DNA from: Faecalibacterium sp. An122 | GTDB lineage: Bacteria > Bacillota > Clostridia > Oscillospirales > Ruminococcaceae | Direction of reading: 5' to 3' | DNA length: 64,000 nt | Assembly (NCBI RefSeq): GCF_002160895.1 | Contig: NZ_NFLL01000012.1 | Coordinates: forward strand, 1 to 64,000 | In this document: in pieces, positions 1 to 8,835 of the stretch | Position numbering within the stretch: position 1 is the stretch's first letter | Layout of the letters: every line of letters starts with the position of its first letter | Notes under the pieces: model-generated | Database searches by the model: none | What the model was told of the DNA's origin: nothing | Seen by the model: the letters and a program-made list of their open reading frames with translations, nothing else | Program-made: the position numbers and the translations under genes

Positions 1-913
1 GGGCCAGGTGGCACAGGTTGGGGGTGCGGGCCGAAATCTCATTGAACATCTTCAGGTCGATGGGCACCCCTGCCTCGTGGGCGATGGCCAGCAGGTGCAG
101 CACCGTATTGGTGGAGCAGCCCAGAGCCATATCGCAGGTCAGGGCGTTGCGCAGGGACCGCTCGTTGATGATCTGGCGGGCGGTAATGTTCTTGCGCACC
201 AGCTCCATCACCGCCATGCCGGCGTGCTTGGCCAGCTGCAGGCGCTTGGAGTACACCGCCGGAATGGTGCCGTTGCCGGGCAGGGCGATGCCCACCGCCT
301 CACACAGGCAGTTCATGCTGTTGGCGGTATACATACCCGAGCAGCTGCCGCAGCTGGGGCAGCAATTGCAGGTGCAGTCCTCCAGCTGGTCGTCCGAGAT
401 CATGCCCGCCTTATAGGCGCCCACCGCCTCGAACATCTTGGACAGGCTGACCTCCTCGCCGCCGTAGCTGCCCGCCAGCATGGGGCCGCCCGAGCAGACC
501 ACCGCCGGCACGTCCAGGCGGACGGCGGCCATCACCATGCCGGGAACGATCTTGTCGCAGTTGGGCACCAGCACCAGGCCGTCCAGCTGGTGGGCCTGGC
601 ACATGGTCTCGACGCTGTCGCAGATCAGCTCACGGCTGGGCAGGCTGTATTTCATGCCCACGTGGCCCATGGCGATGCCGTCGCACACGCCGATAGCCGG
701 CATCAGGATGGGGGTGCCGCCGGCCATCTGGACGCCGGCCTTGACCGCATCCGCGATCTTGTCCAGGTTCATGTGGCCCGGCACAATCTCGCTGTAGGCC
801 GACACCACGCCGATCAGGGGGCGGTCCAGCTCTTCGGGGGTATAGCCCAGGGCATAAAACAGGCTGCGGTTGGGCGCCCGCTCCGAACCCTTCTTCACAT
901 TATCGCTTCTCAT
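1..913 (-). CDS. ilvD: dihydroxy-acid dehydratase, 3' end cut by window
   Basis: Dehydrates 2,3-dihydroxy-isovalerate and -methylvalerate to the 2-oxo acids of valine and isoleucine synthesis, using an Fe-S cluster in the cytoplasm. The reading frame opens with ATG at 913, preceded by an AAGGGAG ribosome site, and stays open to the window edge (about 304 residues of a family usually near 555). Family hallmarks seen are [10 protein letters not shown], a Cys-rich [20 protein letters not shown] stretch and the MALGCSTNT segment. It is last in the ilvB-ilvN-ilvC-ilvD order and is separated from ilvC by a terminator-like hairpin, so it may be expressed at a lower level or partly from its own promoter. 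Confidence 0.97.
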   Translation of the reverse strand, partial: MRSDNVKKGSERAPNRSLFYALGYTPEELDRPLIGVVSAYSEIVPGHMNLDKIADAVKAGVQMAGGTPILMPAIGVCDGIAMGHVGMKYSLPSRELICDSVETMCQAHQLDGLVLVPNCDKIVPGMVMAAVRLDVPAVVCSGGPMLAGSYGGEEVSLSKMFEAVGAYKAGMISDDQLEDCTCNCCPSCGSCSGMYTANSMNCLCEAVGIALPGNGTIPAVYSKRLQLAKHAGMAVMELVRKNITARQIINERSLRNALTCDMALGCSTNTVLHLLAIAHEAGVPIDLKMFNEISARTPNLCHLA

Positions 914-939
914 GGGGTGTATCTCCCTTCTGCCAAATC

Positions 940-973
940 AAAAAACCGGTCCCGGCGTCGCCACCGGGGCCGG
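940..973 (-). terminator. intrinsic terminator between ilvC and ilvD
   Basis: Read on the minus strand, a stem CCGGCCCCGG / CCGGGACCGG with one mismatch and a short GC-rich loop is followed directly by six T. It sits 15 bases after the ilvC stop and 27 before the ilvD start, so it can end or thin transcription before ilvD. Confidence 0.7.
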
Positions 974-987
974 AAAGAAACAGTCTC

Positions 988-2022
<1,035 letters not shown>

Positions 2023-2096
2023 TTACTGTTTCTCGTTTCAGAATGCCAGAAGATCTATTTCTCTCCGTCCCCCTCTCGAGGAGCGAAAAACCAATG

Positions 2097-2666
2097 TTAT
2101 TTGGGGCAGCTCTGGCCCGGCAGCGGGAACTGGACCGCCCGGATTTCCTGGGGCGGCTTCTGCATCCGCTGGTGCATCCCGCCCCGCTCCATGGCCGTCA
2201 CGCCGGTGCGGCACTGCTCCAGAATGGTGTAGCCCTCGAACATCCGCAGGAAGGCGTCTACCTTGTCGGGCTTGCCGGTCAGCTCAAAGACCATGCTGTC
2301 GGGGGACAGGTCGATGATTTTCGCCTTGTAAATGCTGGCGATCTCCCGCAGCTCGGCCCGGTTGACCACGGTGGCCGCCACCTTCAGCAGCAGCAGCTCC
2401 CGCTGGAGGGCCTTGCGATCGTCCAGCACAAACACCTGGCGGGTCACCTCCAGACGCTCGGTCTGGAGCAAAAGCTGATTGAGGCGGTTTTCATCGCCGT
2501 ACACCGTGACGGTGATGCGGCTGATGGTGGGGTCGTTGGTGGCCGAGACGGTCAGGCTCTCGATATTGAAGCCGCGGCGGGTGAACAGGCTGGACACCCG
2601 TGCCAGAACGCCGGTCTGGTTATCCACCAGCAGGCTGACCACCTTGCGCTGTTCCGTATGTTCCAT
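2097..2666 (-). CDS. ilvN: acetolactate synthase regulatory (small) subunit
   Basis: Regulatory partner of IlvB; it activates the catalytic subunit and confers feedback inhibition by valine. The protein has 189 residues, typical for the longer IlvH-type small subunit. The N-terminal ACT domain carries VSLLVDNQTGVLARVSSLF and RRGFNIESLTV, and is followed by the ALS small-subunit C-terminal domain (about residues 80-160). The start follows AAAGGAGG, 13 bases after the ilvB stop, so the two subunits are co-translated from one message. The C-terminal tail is rich in Pro and Gln and unremarkable. Confidence 0.97.
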   Translation of the reverse strand: MEHTEQRKVVSLLVDNQTGVLARVSSLFTRRGFNIESLTVSATNDPTISRITVTVYGDENRLNQLLLQTERLEVTRQVFVLDDRKALQRELLLLKVAATVVNRAELREIASIYKAKIIDLSPDSMVFELTGKPDKVDAFLRMFEGYTILEQCRTGVTAMERGGMHQRMQKPPQEIRAVQFPLPGQSCPK

Positions 2667-2679
2667 GCTGGTCCCTCCT

Positions 2680-4344
2680 TTATTCCATCATAATATCCCG
2701 GATGTCTCCGCCGCCCGGAATCATGGGCAGCACCTTTTCGTCCTTGCCGATCATGCATTCGATCCAGGTGGGGCCGTCGTTCTTGAGGGCCTCAGCGAAT
2801 GCGGCCTGGAACTGGGCCAGGTTTTCGCAGTGGTAGCCCTTGAGGCCGAAGCCCTCGGCCAGCTTGACGAAATTGGTGTGGCGGTGGGGGTCGGTCTGGG
2901 AGTAGCGCTTGCCGTAGAAGGCGGTCTGCCACTGGCGGACCATGCCCAGAACCTGGTTGTTGAAGATGACGGTGATGATGGGCAGGTTGTAGCTGACGGC
3001 GGTGCAGGCCTCGTTGAGGTTCATATGGAAGGAGCCGTCGCCGGTGAGCATCACCACCCGCTGGTCCCGGCCCAGAGCCATCTGGGCGCCGATGGCGGCG
3101 CCGTAGCCGAAGCCCATGGTGCCCAGGCCGCCGCTGGTGATGAAGCCGCGGCTCTTGGTGTGGCGCAGGTACTGGGCGGCCCACATCTGGTGCTGGCCCA
3201 CGTCGGTGACGTAGACGGCCTCGGGGCCGCACTGGCTGCAGATCTCGCCGATGACCTGATGGGGCATCAGGCGGCTGGGGTCGGACACCGGGTGGTAATC
3301 GTGGGCCTGCCAGTCATGGATCTGGGCCATCCACTCGGGGTGCTGGGCCTCCTTGATCTTGGGGAGCATGGCCTGCAGGATATAGGCTGCGTCGCCCACC
3401 ACCGACAGGTCCACCTGCACGTTCTTGTTGACCTCGCTGGGGTCGATGTCGATCTGGATGATGGTGGCCTTCTTGGCGAAGGTGCTGGGCTTGAGGGCCA
3501 CCCGGTCGGAAAAGCGGGTGCCGATGGCCACCACCACGTCCGCCTCGCTGACCGCCCGGTTGGCGGTGTAGCAGCCGTGCATGCCGATCATGCCCAGGCT
3601 CAGAGGATCGCCGTAGGGCACCACGCCGGCGCCCATCAGGGTGTAGGTGGCGGGGATGCCGGCCTTATGGATCAGGTCCCGCAGGGGCTGGCAGCTGGCC
3701 GCGCTGCGGACGCCGCCGCCGAAGTAGACCAGGGGCCGCTCGGCGCCATTGATGAGGTCCGCCGCCCAGGAGACTTCCTTTTCATCAAAGGTGGTGACGG
3801 TGCGGATGGGCTCGGGCTGCTTGGGGGTGAACTCGCACTTGTTGGCGGTGACGTCCTTGGGGATATCCACCAGGACGGGGCCCTTGCGGCCGCTCTGGGC
3901 GATGCGGAAGGCCGCCCGCATGGTGTCGGCCAGGTCCTCCACCCGGCGGACGGTGAAGTTGTGCTTGGTGATGGGCATGGTGATGCCCTCGATGTAGGCC
4001 TCCTGGAAGCTGTCGCGGCCCAGCAGGTCGGTGGAGACGTTGCCGGTGAAGGCCACCATGGGGATACTGTCCATATAGGCGGTGGCGATACCGGTGACCA
4101 GGTTGGTGGCGCCCGGACCGCTGGTGGCCAGCACCACGCCGGTGCGCCCGGTGGCCCGGGCGTAGCCGTCCGCCGCATGGGACGCGCCCTGCTCGTGGGC
4201 GGTCAGCACATGGGTGATCCGGTCTGCATTTTTATACAGTTCGTCGTATAGGTTCAGCACTGCGCCCCCAGGGTAGCCGAAAATGGTATCGACGCCCTGC
4301 TCGCAGAGGACCTCGACGAAAATTTGAGAACCGTTGAGCAGCAT
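2680..4344 (-). CDS. ilvB: acetolactate synthase catalytic (large) subunit
   Basis: ThDP-dependent enzyme condensing two pyruvates, or pyruvate with 2-oxobutyrate, in the first step of branched-chain amino acid synthesis. It has 554 residues in the usual order: N-terminal ThDP-binding domain with IFGYPGGAVLNLYDELY and the catalytic Glu in HEQGASHAADGYAR, central FAD-binding domain, C-terminal domain with the ThDP motif starting GDGSFHMNLNEA and ending in NN. The ATG follows GAGGAGG. It is the first gene of the operon, with its start about 57 bases after the leader terminator, so it is the direct target of T-box control. Confidence 0.98.
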   Translation of the reverse strand: MLLNGSQIFVEVLCEQGVDTIFGYPGGAVLNLYDELYKNADRITHVLTAHEQGASHAADGYARATGRTGVVLATSGPGATNLVTGIATAYMDSIPMVAFTGNVSTDLLGRDSFQEAYIEGITMPITKHNFTVRRVEDLADTMRAAFRIAQSGRKGPVLVDIPKDVTANKCEFTPKQPEPIRTVTTFDEKEVSWAADLINGAERPLVYFGGGVRSAASCQPLRDLIHKAGIPATYTLMGAGVVPYGDPLSLGMIGMHGCYTANRAVSEADVVVAIGTRFSDRVALKPSTFAKKATIIQIDIDPSEVNKNVQVDLSVVGDAAYILQAMLPKIKEAQHPEWMAQIHDWQAHDYHPVSDPSRLMPHQVIGEICSQCGPEAVYVTDVGQHQMWAAQYLRHTKSRGFITSGGLGTMGFGYGAAIGAQMALGRDQRVVMLTGDGSFHMNLNEACTAVSYNLPIITVIFNNQVLGMVRQWQTAFYGKRYSQTDPHRHTNFVKLAEGFGLKGYHCENLAQFQAAFAEALKNDGPTWIECMIGKDEKVLPMIPGGGDIRDIMME

Positions 4345-4400
4345 GTTTTTCCCTCCTCTTTACTCCTAACCAAAGCCAACGTCCAGGGGCCGGCCGCGAT

Positions 4401-4443
4401 AAATAAAAAAGCCCTCGTCCCCTGTTGCCCAAGAGACAAAGAC
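4401..4443 (-). terminator. T-box terminator
   Basis: On the minus strand GTCTTTGTCTC pairs with GGGACGAGGGC across a TTGGGCAACA-type loop, and a six-T run follows. The 5' arm follows the T-box sequence within 20 bases, as expected for a terminator competing with the antiterminator. Confidence 0.85.
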
Positions 4444-4721
4444 CTTAATACGTAAGTTCTCTGCGGTACCACTCTCGTTGACACGGCGTTGGCCGCGCCC
4501 TCTCACGGGCCTCACTTCCCCTCTGGTTCCGATAAGGCCCTGCACGATAACGGGTGCACCCGGCACTGCTTACGGGACCCGCGACGGGCTGCTCAGCAGG
4601 CTGCTCCGGGAGGACTTGGCGCGCGGGCCGCCGGCCGCCTTGCACCGTCCGGCGGCTCTCTGAGCAGCAAATCTCCCGCGGGTTACTTGTTCCCATCCAC
4701 GCATTTTTGTTGTTTGTGTTG
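4401..4721 (-). promoter_or_regulatory. T-box leader (tRNA-sensing riboswitch) of the ilv operon
   Basis: Read on the minus strand, the leader contains AGAGTGGTACCGCAG (4461-4475), a close match to the conserved T-box bulge that pairs with the uncharged tRNA acceptor end. Upstream are the Stem I hallmarks CAGAGAGCC and GGTGCAAGGC, with paired arms GCTGCTCA and TGAGCAGC and a base helix ACCCGCG / CGCGGGT. Downstream is a classic terminator. By family knowledge, uncharged tRNA stabilises an antiterminator and turns on transcription. The downstream genes suggest a branched-chain tRNA (Leu, Ile or Val). I could not place the specifier codon with certainty. Confidence 0.88.
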
Positions 4722-4727
4722 AAATTT

Positions 4728-4756
4728 ACTATACTAGAAAAAGGGCGTCTTGTCAA
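4728..4756 (-). promoter_or_regulatory. sigma-A promoter of the ilv T-box operon
   Basis: Minus strand: TTGACA (4756-4751), 17-base spacer, TATAGT (4733-4728). This is nearly consensus. Initiation near 4721 gives a leader of about 375 bases before ilvB. Confidence 0.88.
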
Positions 4757-4893
4757 TCAATATATTTTGCAACGCGATTCGTCTTTCACATGAAAATAAT
4801 TCACTGTGCTAAATTCCCCCGCACCGCTCCAAAACCCAGTCTCCGGGCCGAAAAACCGGTTTTCTCCGCCTCTGTGGCCTCCGGCCGCCGGGC

Positions 4894-4922
4894 TGGACTT
4901 TTCCCCTGCCCTGCACTATACT
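4894..4922 (+). promoter_or_regulatory. probable promoter of the AAA ATPase gene
   Basis: TGGACT, 17 bases, TATACT, about 50 bases before the start codon and divergent from the ilv promoter. The -35 box matches four of six positions. Confidence 0.55.
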
Positions 4923-4972
4923 TAGAAGGTATATATACCATTTCCACTGTTTGATGCGAGGGGGATATTCCA

Positions 4973-6190
4973 ATGAAAATACAGGATCTCAGCGCGCGGC
5001 TGGGAGGGTTGGCGGTCTTTCGCGGGCTGCTGGAAGACCCTGTGATTGCGGCCTACGCGCATTTTGTCCAGGCCCTGGCCGACGGGGCGGGCCGCGGTGC
5101 GGTATGCCAGGCGGCGGGGCAGTTTGAGGCGCTGCTGTTCGGGGCCGACACCGACGATTTCAGCGAGTATCTGACGGCGGCGGTGCTGGAATGCGAAAAC
5201 ATCTGCGCCCGCCGGGCGGCCCGGGGCGCTTTGTCCCCGGCCCTGGAAAAGGCCCTGGACAGCGAGCTGCACTTTCTGGAGGAGCTGTCGGGGCTGGGCC
5301 TGGACCAGCTGCTGCTGGCCGCCGGCCTGACCCCGGCCCAGCGGGAAGAACTGGCCTTCCTGCCCCGGTGGACCGCCCATCCCACCGGCCTGGCGGCCAG
5401 CTACGAGGCCCGTCTGTCCGAGATGGGCCGGCTGGGATACGGCATGTTTGCCCGCCACCACGTCTTTACATTGAATGAGGAGGGCAGGCTGACCCCGGTG
5501 CGGCATCCCGATCCCCAGCGGCTGGCCGACCTGCCCGGCTACGAGCGGGAGCGGGAAAAGATCCTGGCCAACACCAAGGCCCTGCTGGCGGGCCTGCCGG
5601 CCAACAACGTCCTTCTGTACGGCGACGCCGGCACCGGCAAGTCCAGCGCGGTGAAAGCCATCGTCAACGAGTACGCCCCCGAGGGACTGCGTCTGGTGGA
5701 GGTGAAGAAAAACCAGCTCTACCTGCTGCCCGACCTGATGGACCAGCTGGCGGCCAACCCGCTCAAGTTCATCCTGTTCATCGACGACCTGAGCTTTGCC
5801 TCCAACGACGACAATTTCGCCGCCCTCAAGGCCATTCTGGAGGGCAGCGCCGGAGGCCGGGCCGCCAACATTGCGGTGTACGCCACCTCCAACCGCCGCC
5901 ATCTGGTGAAGGAAACCATGACCGACCGCACCGGCGACGACATCCACGAGGCCGACACCCGCCAGGAAATGATGAGCCTGTCGGCCCGGTTTGGTCTGGT
6001 GGTCACCTTCCAGCGGCCCGACAAGGCCCTCTACAGCCAGATTCTGCTGGAGCTGGCCCGTCAGTATCAGCTGACCATCCCGGAACAGCAGCTGGTCACC
6101 ATGGGCGAGGCCTTCGCCATCCGGGCCGGCGGCCGCAGCCCCCGGGCCGCCAAGCAGTTCATCGAACAGTGCCGCGCCGGGGTGGTCTGA
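4973..6190 (+). CDS. DUF815-type AAA ATPase
   Basis: Cytoplasmic P-loop ATPase of 405 residues. Residues 1-200 form a mainly helical N-terminal part. Walker A is GDAGTGKS (217-224) and Walker B is FILFIDDLSF (acidic pair at 271-272), followed by a YATSNRRHLV sensor-1-like segment and an arginine-rich C-terminal lid. This arrangement matches the DUF815 family, which resembles a DnaA/DnaC-like loader by fold but has no settled function. The start follows a GAGGGGG site. The gene stands alone, with its own promoter upstream and a two-way terminator downstream. Confidence 0.9.
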   Translation: MKIQDLSARLGGLAVFRGLLEDPVIAAYAHFVQALADGAGRGAVCQAAGQFEALLFGADTDDFSEYLTAAVLECENICARRAARGALSPALEKALDSELHFLEELSGLGLDQLLLAAGLTPAQREELAFLPRWTAHPTGLAASYEARLSEMGRLGYGMFARHHVFTLNEEGRLTPVRHPDPQRLADLPGYEREREKILANTKALLAGLPANNVLLYGDAGTGKSSAVKAIVNEYAPEGLRLVEVKKNQLYLLPDLMDQLAANPLKFILFIDDLSFASNDDNFAALKAILEGSAGGRAANIAVYATSNRRHLVKETMTDRTGDDIHEADTRQEMMSLSARFGLVVTFQRPDKALYSQILLELARQYQLTIPEQQLVTMGEAFAIRAGGRSPRAAKQFIEQCRAGVV

Positions 6191-6215
6191 GCCGCCCGCT
6201 CCCATCCATATAAAA

Positions 6216-6264
6216 CAAAAATCCGCACGCTCTCCGGTTCAGTCCGGGGAACGGCGGATTTTTT
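6216..6264. terminator. bidirectional terminator
   Basis: AAAAATCCGC at one end and GCGGATTTTTT at the other enclose an inner CCGG/CCGG hairpin. The site lies between two convergent genes, and both strands carry a T run after the stem. Confidence 0.8.
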
Positions 6265-6271
6265 GTTTGGG

Positions 6272-7801
6272 TCAGGATTCTTCGGGGGTCTCGATGAGGG
6301 GGGCCACGGCGTAGCGGCCTTTGCCAGCCCGCTTGGCCTGATAGAGGGCCTTGTCGGCGGCGGCGTACAGGTCCGGATAGGAGGTGCCGCCGGTACAGAC
6401 CGCAATGCCGATGCTGCAGGCCACCGGCAGGTCCTGGCTGGCCCACCGGATGTTGGTGACCTCCTGAATCAGCCGGGCGGCGTAATCCTCCGCCGCCTGG
6501 ACCTCATTGGACAGGTCCAGGATGGCCCCGAACTCATCCCCGCCCAGCCGTCCCACGCGGGTGCGGCCGGGGGCCAGGCTATTCATCAGCTCGCCCAGCT
6601 GCACCAGCACATAGTCCCCGCACAGGTGCCCATAGGTGTCGTTGATGTTCTTGAAGTCGTCCATGTCCAGCACCAGCATCCCCAGCCGCTCGCCCGGGCC
6701 CATCTCATGGAGCCGGCGGGCCGCATAGCTCTCCAGGGCGGTCTTGTTGAGGGTCTTGGTGAAGTTGTCCATCAGCAGCTCTTTCTGCAGCTCGATGATC
6801 CGGCTTTTCTGGTCCATGATGTCGAACAGCAGGCCCACACCCAGCACCGGATTGCCGTCCCCGTCGCACTGAAGGGCCAGCTGCAGCTCGAACCACCGCT
6901 GTTCCCCGGTTTTCACCGGCAGGAACAGGTCTTTTTTCTGATAGGCCAGCCTGCGGCGGGCGTTCTTCATGCACTGGAAAATCTCGTCCTTCTGGCGCCG
7001 CTTGAGGGAGGGGGCGTTCTCGATGTATTCCTTGATGTTCTCGATCCGCTGGGGACCGTTGAAAATCTCCTTCCAGGCGTGGGTGAACCGCACCACGTCG
7101 GTGCGGATGTCCCACTCAAAGGCGATGAGCCGCCCTTTCTGGAGCAGCAGCTCATACTGTTCGTTGGTCAGGAGGAATTTTTCCTCGTTTTCCTCCAGGG
7201 TCCGGTTCATGCTCTCGATCTCGCTCTGCTGCAGCAGCTCCACCCGGATATGCTCGATCCGGGCAAAGTAGATCACAAAGCTCACCAGGGCCACCAGCGC
7301 ATAATTGAACACCGCCTCGGCGTCCCCCAGGGTGGACAAAAACAGCATCAGGGTCCCATAGCTCAGAGCCAGATTGACCACCGCGTACAGCGGCTCCACC
7401 ATGGGCAGGGCCGCAAAGGCCACCAGGGCGGTCACCGTCCCGATTTTGCCGATGGAAATGGAACGGCTGATGTCGTAGATCCCGAACAGGGTCTGCCACA
7501 CCACCAGCAGGCTGGCCAGCACCATCTGCATCCGGTAGTTCTCCTCCACCGGCTGGTCCTTCATCAGCCAGCCCCCCGCCAGGAACACCGCCGACAGCGC
7601 CAGCAGCGCCGCATAAAATCCAAAGTAAATCCGATTGTTCAGGGTGCCCAGGCCCACATGGTTCCACAGCAGCACCCGCGCTATATTGACGATCTGGGTC
7701 ACAATCCCGTAAATCCCCAGCAAACGCATCAGGTTCCAGTTGAACCGGACCGCTTTGTTCACAAACCGGGTCCGAATCCGGGGTTCCAGATAGCGGCTCA
7801 T
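6272..7801 (-). CDS. membrane PAS-GGDEF diguanylate cyclase
   Basis: Predicted to make cyclic di-GMP from two GTP at the membrane. The 509-residue protein has about six hydrophobic segments between residues 20 and 195, then a short helical linker, a PAS-like sensor (about 205-330) and a C-terminal GGDEF domain. The signature GGDEF itself is intact at residues 420-424, and the usual DMDDFKNINDTYGH metal/GTP motif is present. The RxxD inhibitory site normally found five residues before GGDEF is absent, so product inhibition there is not expected. The ATG follows CAGGAGGAAACGGG. No other cyclic di-GMP gene is in the window. Confidence 0.93.
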   Translation of the reverse strand: MSRYLEPRIRTRFVNKAVRFNWNLMRLLGIYGIVTQIVNIARVLLWNHVGLGTLNNRIYFGFYAALLALSAVFLAGGWLMKDQPVEENYRMQMVLASLLVVWQTLFGIYDISRSISIGKIGTVTALVAFAALPMVEPLYAVVNLALSYGTLMLFLSTLGDAEAVFNYALVALVSFVIYFARIEHIRVELLQQSEIESMNRTLEENEEKFLLTNEQYELLLQKGRLIAFEWDIRTDVVRFTHAWKEIFNGPQRIENIKEYIENAPSLKRRQKDEIFQCMKNARRRLAYQKKDLFLPVKTGEQRWFELQLALQCDGDGNPVLGVGLLFDIMDQKSRIIELQKELLMDNFTKTLNKTALESYAARRLHEMGPGERLGMLVLDMDDFKNINDTYGHLCGDYVLVQLGELMNSLAPGRTRVGRLGGDEFGAILDLSNEVQAAEDYAARLIQEVTNIRWASQDLPVACSIGIAVCTGGTSYPDLYAAADKALYQAKRAGKGRYAVAPLIETPEES

Positions 7802-7877
7802 CCCGTTTCCTCCTGTTCTGTCGTATGGGCGGCAGCCCCTCCCTGCCCCCTGCTATGTAATTACAGTTACCATTCTT

Positions 7878-7907
7878 ATTATAACAAACCCCAAAACCGT
7901 TTGTCGA
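7878..7907 (-). promoter_or_regulatory. promoter of the GGDEF gene
   Basis: Minus strand: TCGACA (7907-7902), 18 bases, TATAAT (7883-7878), about 77 bases before the start codon. Confidence 0.7.
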
Positions 7908-8182
7908 GAGTCATTCTTTTTTTATGGATAAAAATACATCACTTTTCCCGGGGGCAAAAACCTGTCCCCTTCACCTGTTTCCTCCCAGCGTATGCAGCCC
8001 GCCGCCCGGGGGTGCATACGGCCGCCTTTTCGCCGGAACACCGGGGCGGAAGAGGGTTTTTCCGGCGCGGGGACGCGGCTTTTGTTGCAGAGCGAACGGC
8101 TCCGTCATTTGTGACAAATTTAACAGAGAATTTTTGTGCAAGAGTATATGTGAAAAAAAGGTGAAAGTTCTATGGACCATTC

Positions 8183-8211
8183 TTGACAATCCTAAGAAAA
8201 GCCGCTAATCT
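8183..8211 (+). promoter_or_regulatory. promoter of the first MarR/ABC operon
   Basis: TTGACA, 17 bases, TAATCT. The -35 box is consensus and the -10 box is weak. It lies immediately upstream of a perfect palindrome. Confidence 0.6.
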
Positions 8212-8214
8212 GTT

Positions 8215-8228
8215 GTTCGTAAGCGAAC
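8215..8228 (+). promoter_or_regulatory. candidate MarR operator
   Basis: Perfect inverted repeat GTTCG-TAAG-CGAAC, starting three bases after the -10 box and overlapping the likely transcription start. The placement is that of an autoregulatory operator for the MarR protein encoded just downstream. Confidence 0.6.
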
Positions 8229-8271
8229 TATAAAACAGGGCTTTTCCGGCCCGAAAGGGGGTGGGATCAAA

Positions 8272-8724
8272 TTGGAAAAAGACTGCGGTGCTCTGGTCAA
8301 CCTGGTGTCGCGCAAGGTCAAACGGAGGCTGAACGTCACCCTCCAGGGTCTTGGCATCACCGCCATCCAAAGCCGGGTCATCTACTATATCCTGGTCCAC
8401 TGCCAGCAGGGGCCGGTGTTCCAGCGGGACATCGAACAGGTGTTCGGCATGAGCCGCTCCACCGCCACCGGCATCCTGCAGCAGCTGGAAAAGAAGGATA
8501 TCATCCGGCGGGAGAGCGTTTCCACCGATGCCAGGCTGAAAAGCCTGGTGCCCACCGAGCGGGCCGCCGAGCTGGACGCTCAGGTCCGCGCCTGCCTGCG
8601 GCAGACCGATGCGGTTTTGACCCGCGGGCTGTCGGAGGGGCAGGTGCAGCTGTTCAAGGAGATTGCGGCCGCCATGGCCCAGAACCTGGAACAGGCCGAG
8701 GACGTCCCGCCCGCCGAGCCGTGA
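8272..8724 (+). CDS. MarR-family transcriptional regulator
   Basis: Winged-helix dimeric repressor of 150 residues. The central helix-turn-helix includes FQRDIEQVFGMSRSTATGIL and is followed by the wing region with DARLKSLVPTERA. The start is TTG at 8272, chosen because AAGGGGGTGG lies seven bases upstream and no in-frame ATG fits the family alignment. The gene is followed after 111 bases by two ABC exporter half-transporter genes, a common layout in which MarR represses a drug or peptide exporter. The effector ligand cannot be read from sequence. Confidence 0.92.
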   Translation: MEKDCGALVNLVSRKVKRRLNVTLQGLGITAIQSRVIYYILVHCQQGPVFQRDIEQVFGMSRSTATGILQQLEKKDIIRRESVSTDARLKSLVPTERAAELDAQVRACLRQTDAVLTRGLSEGQVQLFKEIAAAMAQNLEQAEDVPPAEP

Positions 8725-8835
8725 CCGGCGTTGATCCGGCTTGCAACAATCCGGCTCTGAACAGTTCGTACAGGAACAAAGGGATGGCGCTGCGGCGCCG
8801 TCCCCCACACTATTTTAAGGAGGAATCCACGAGGA

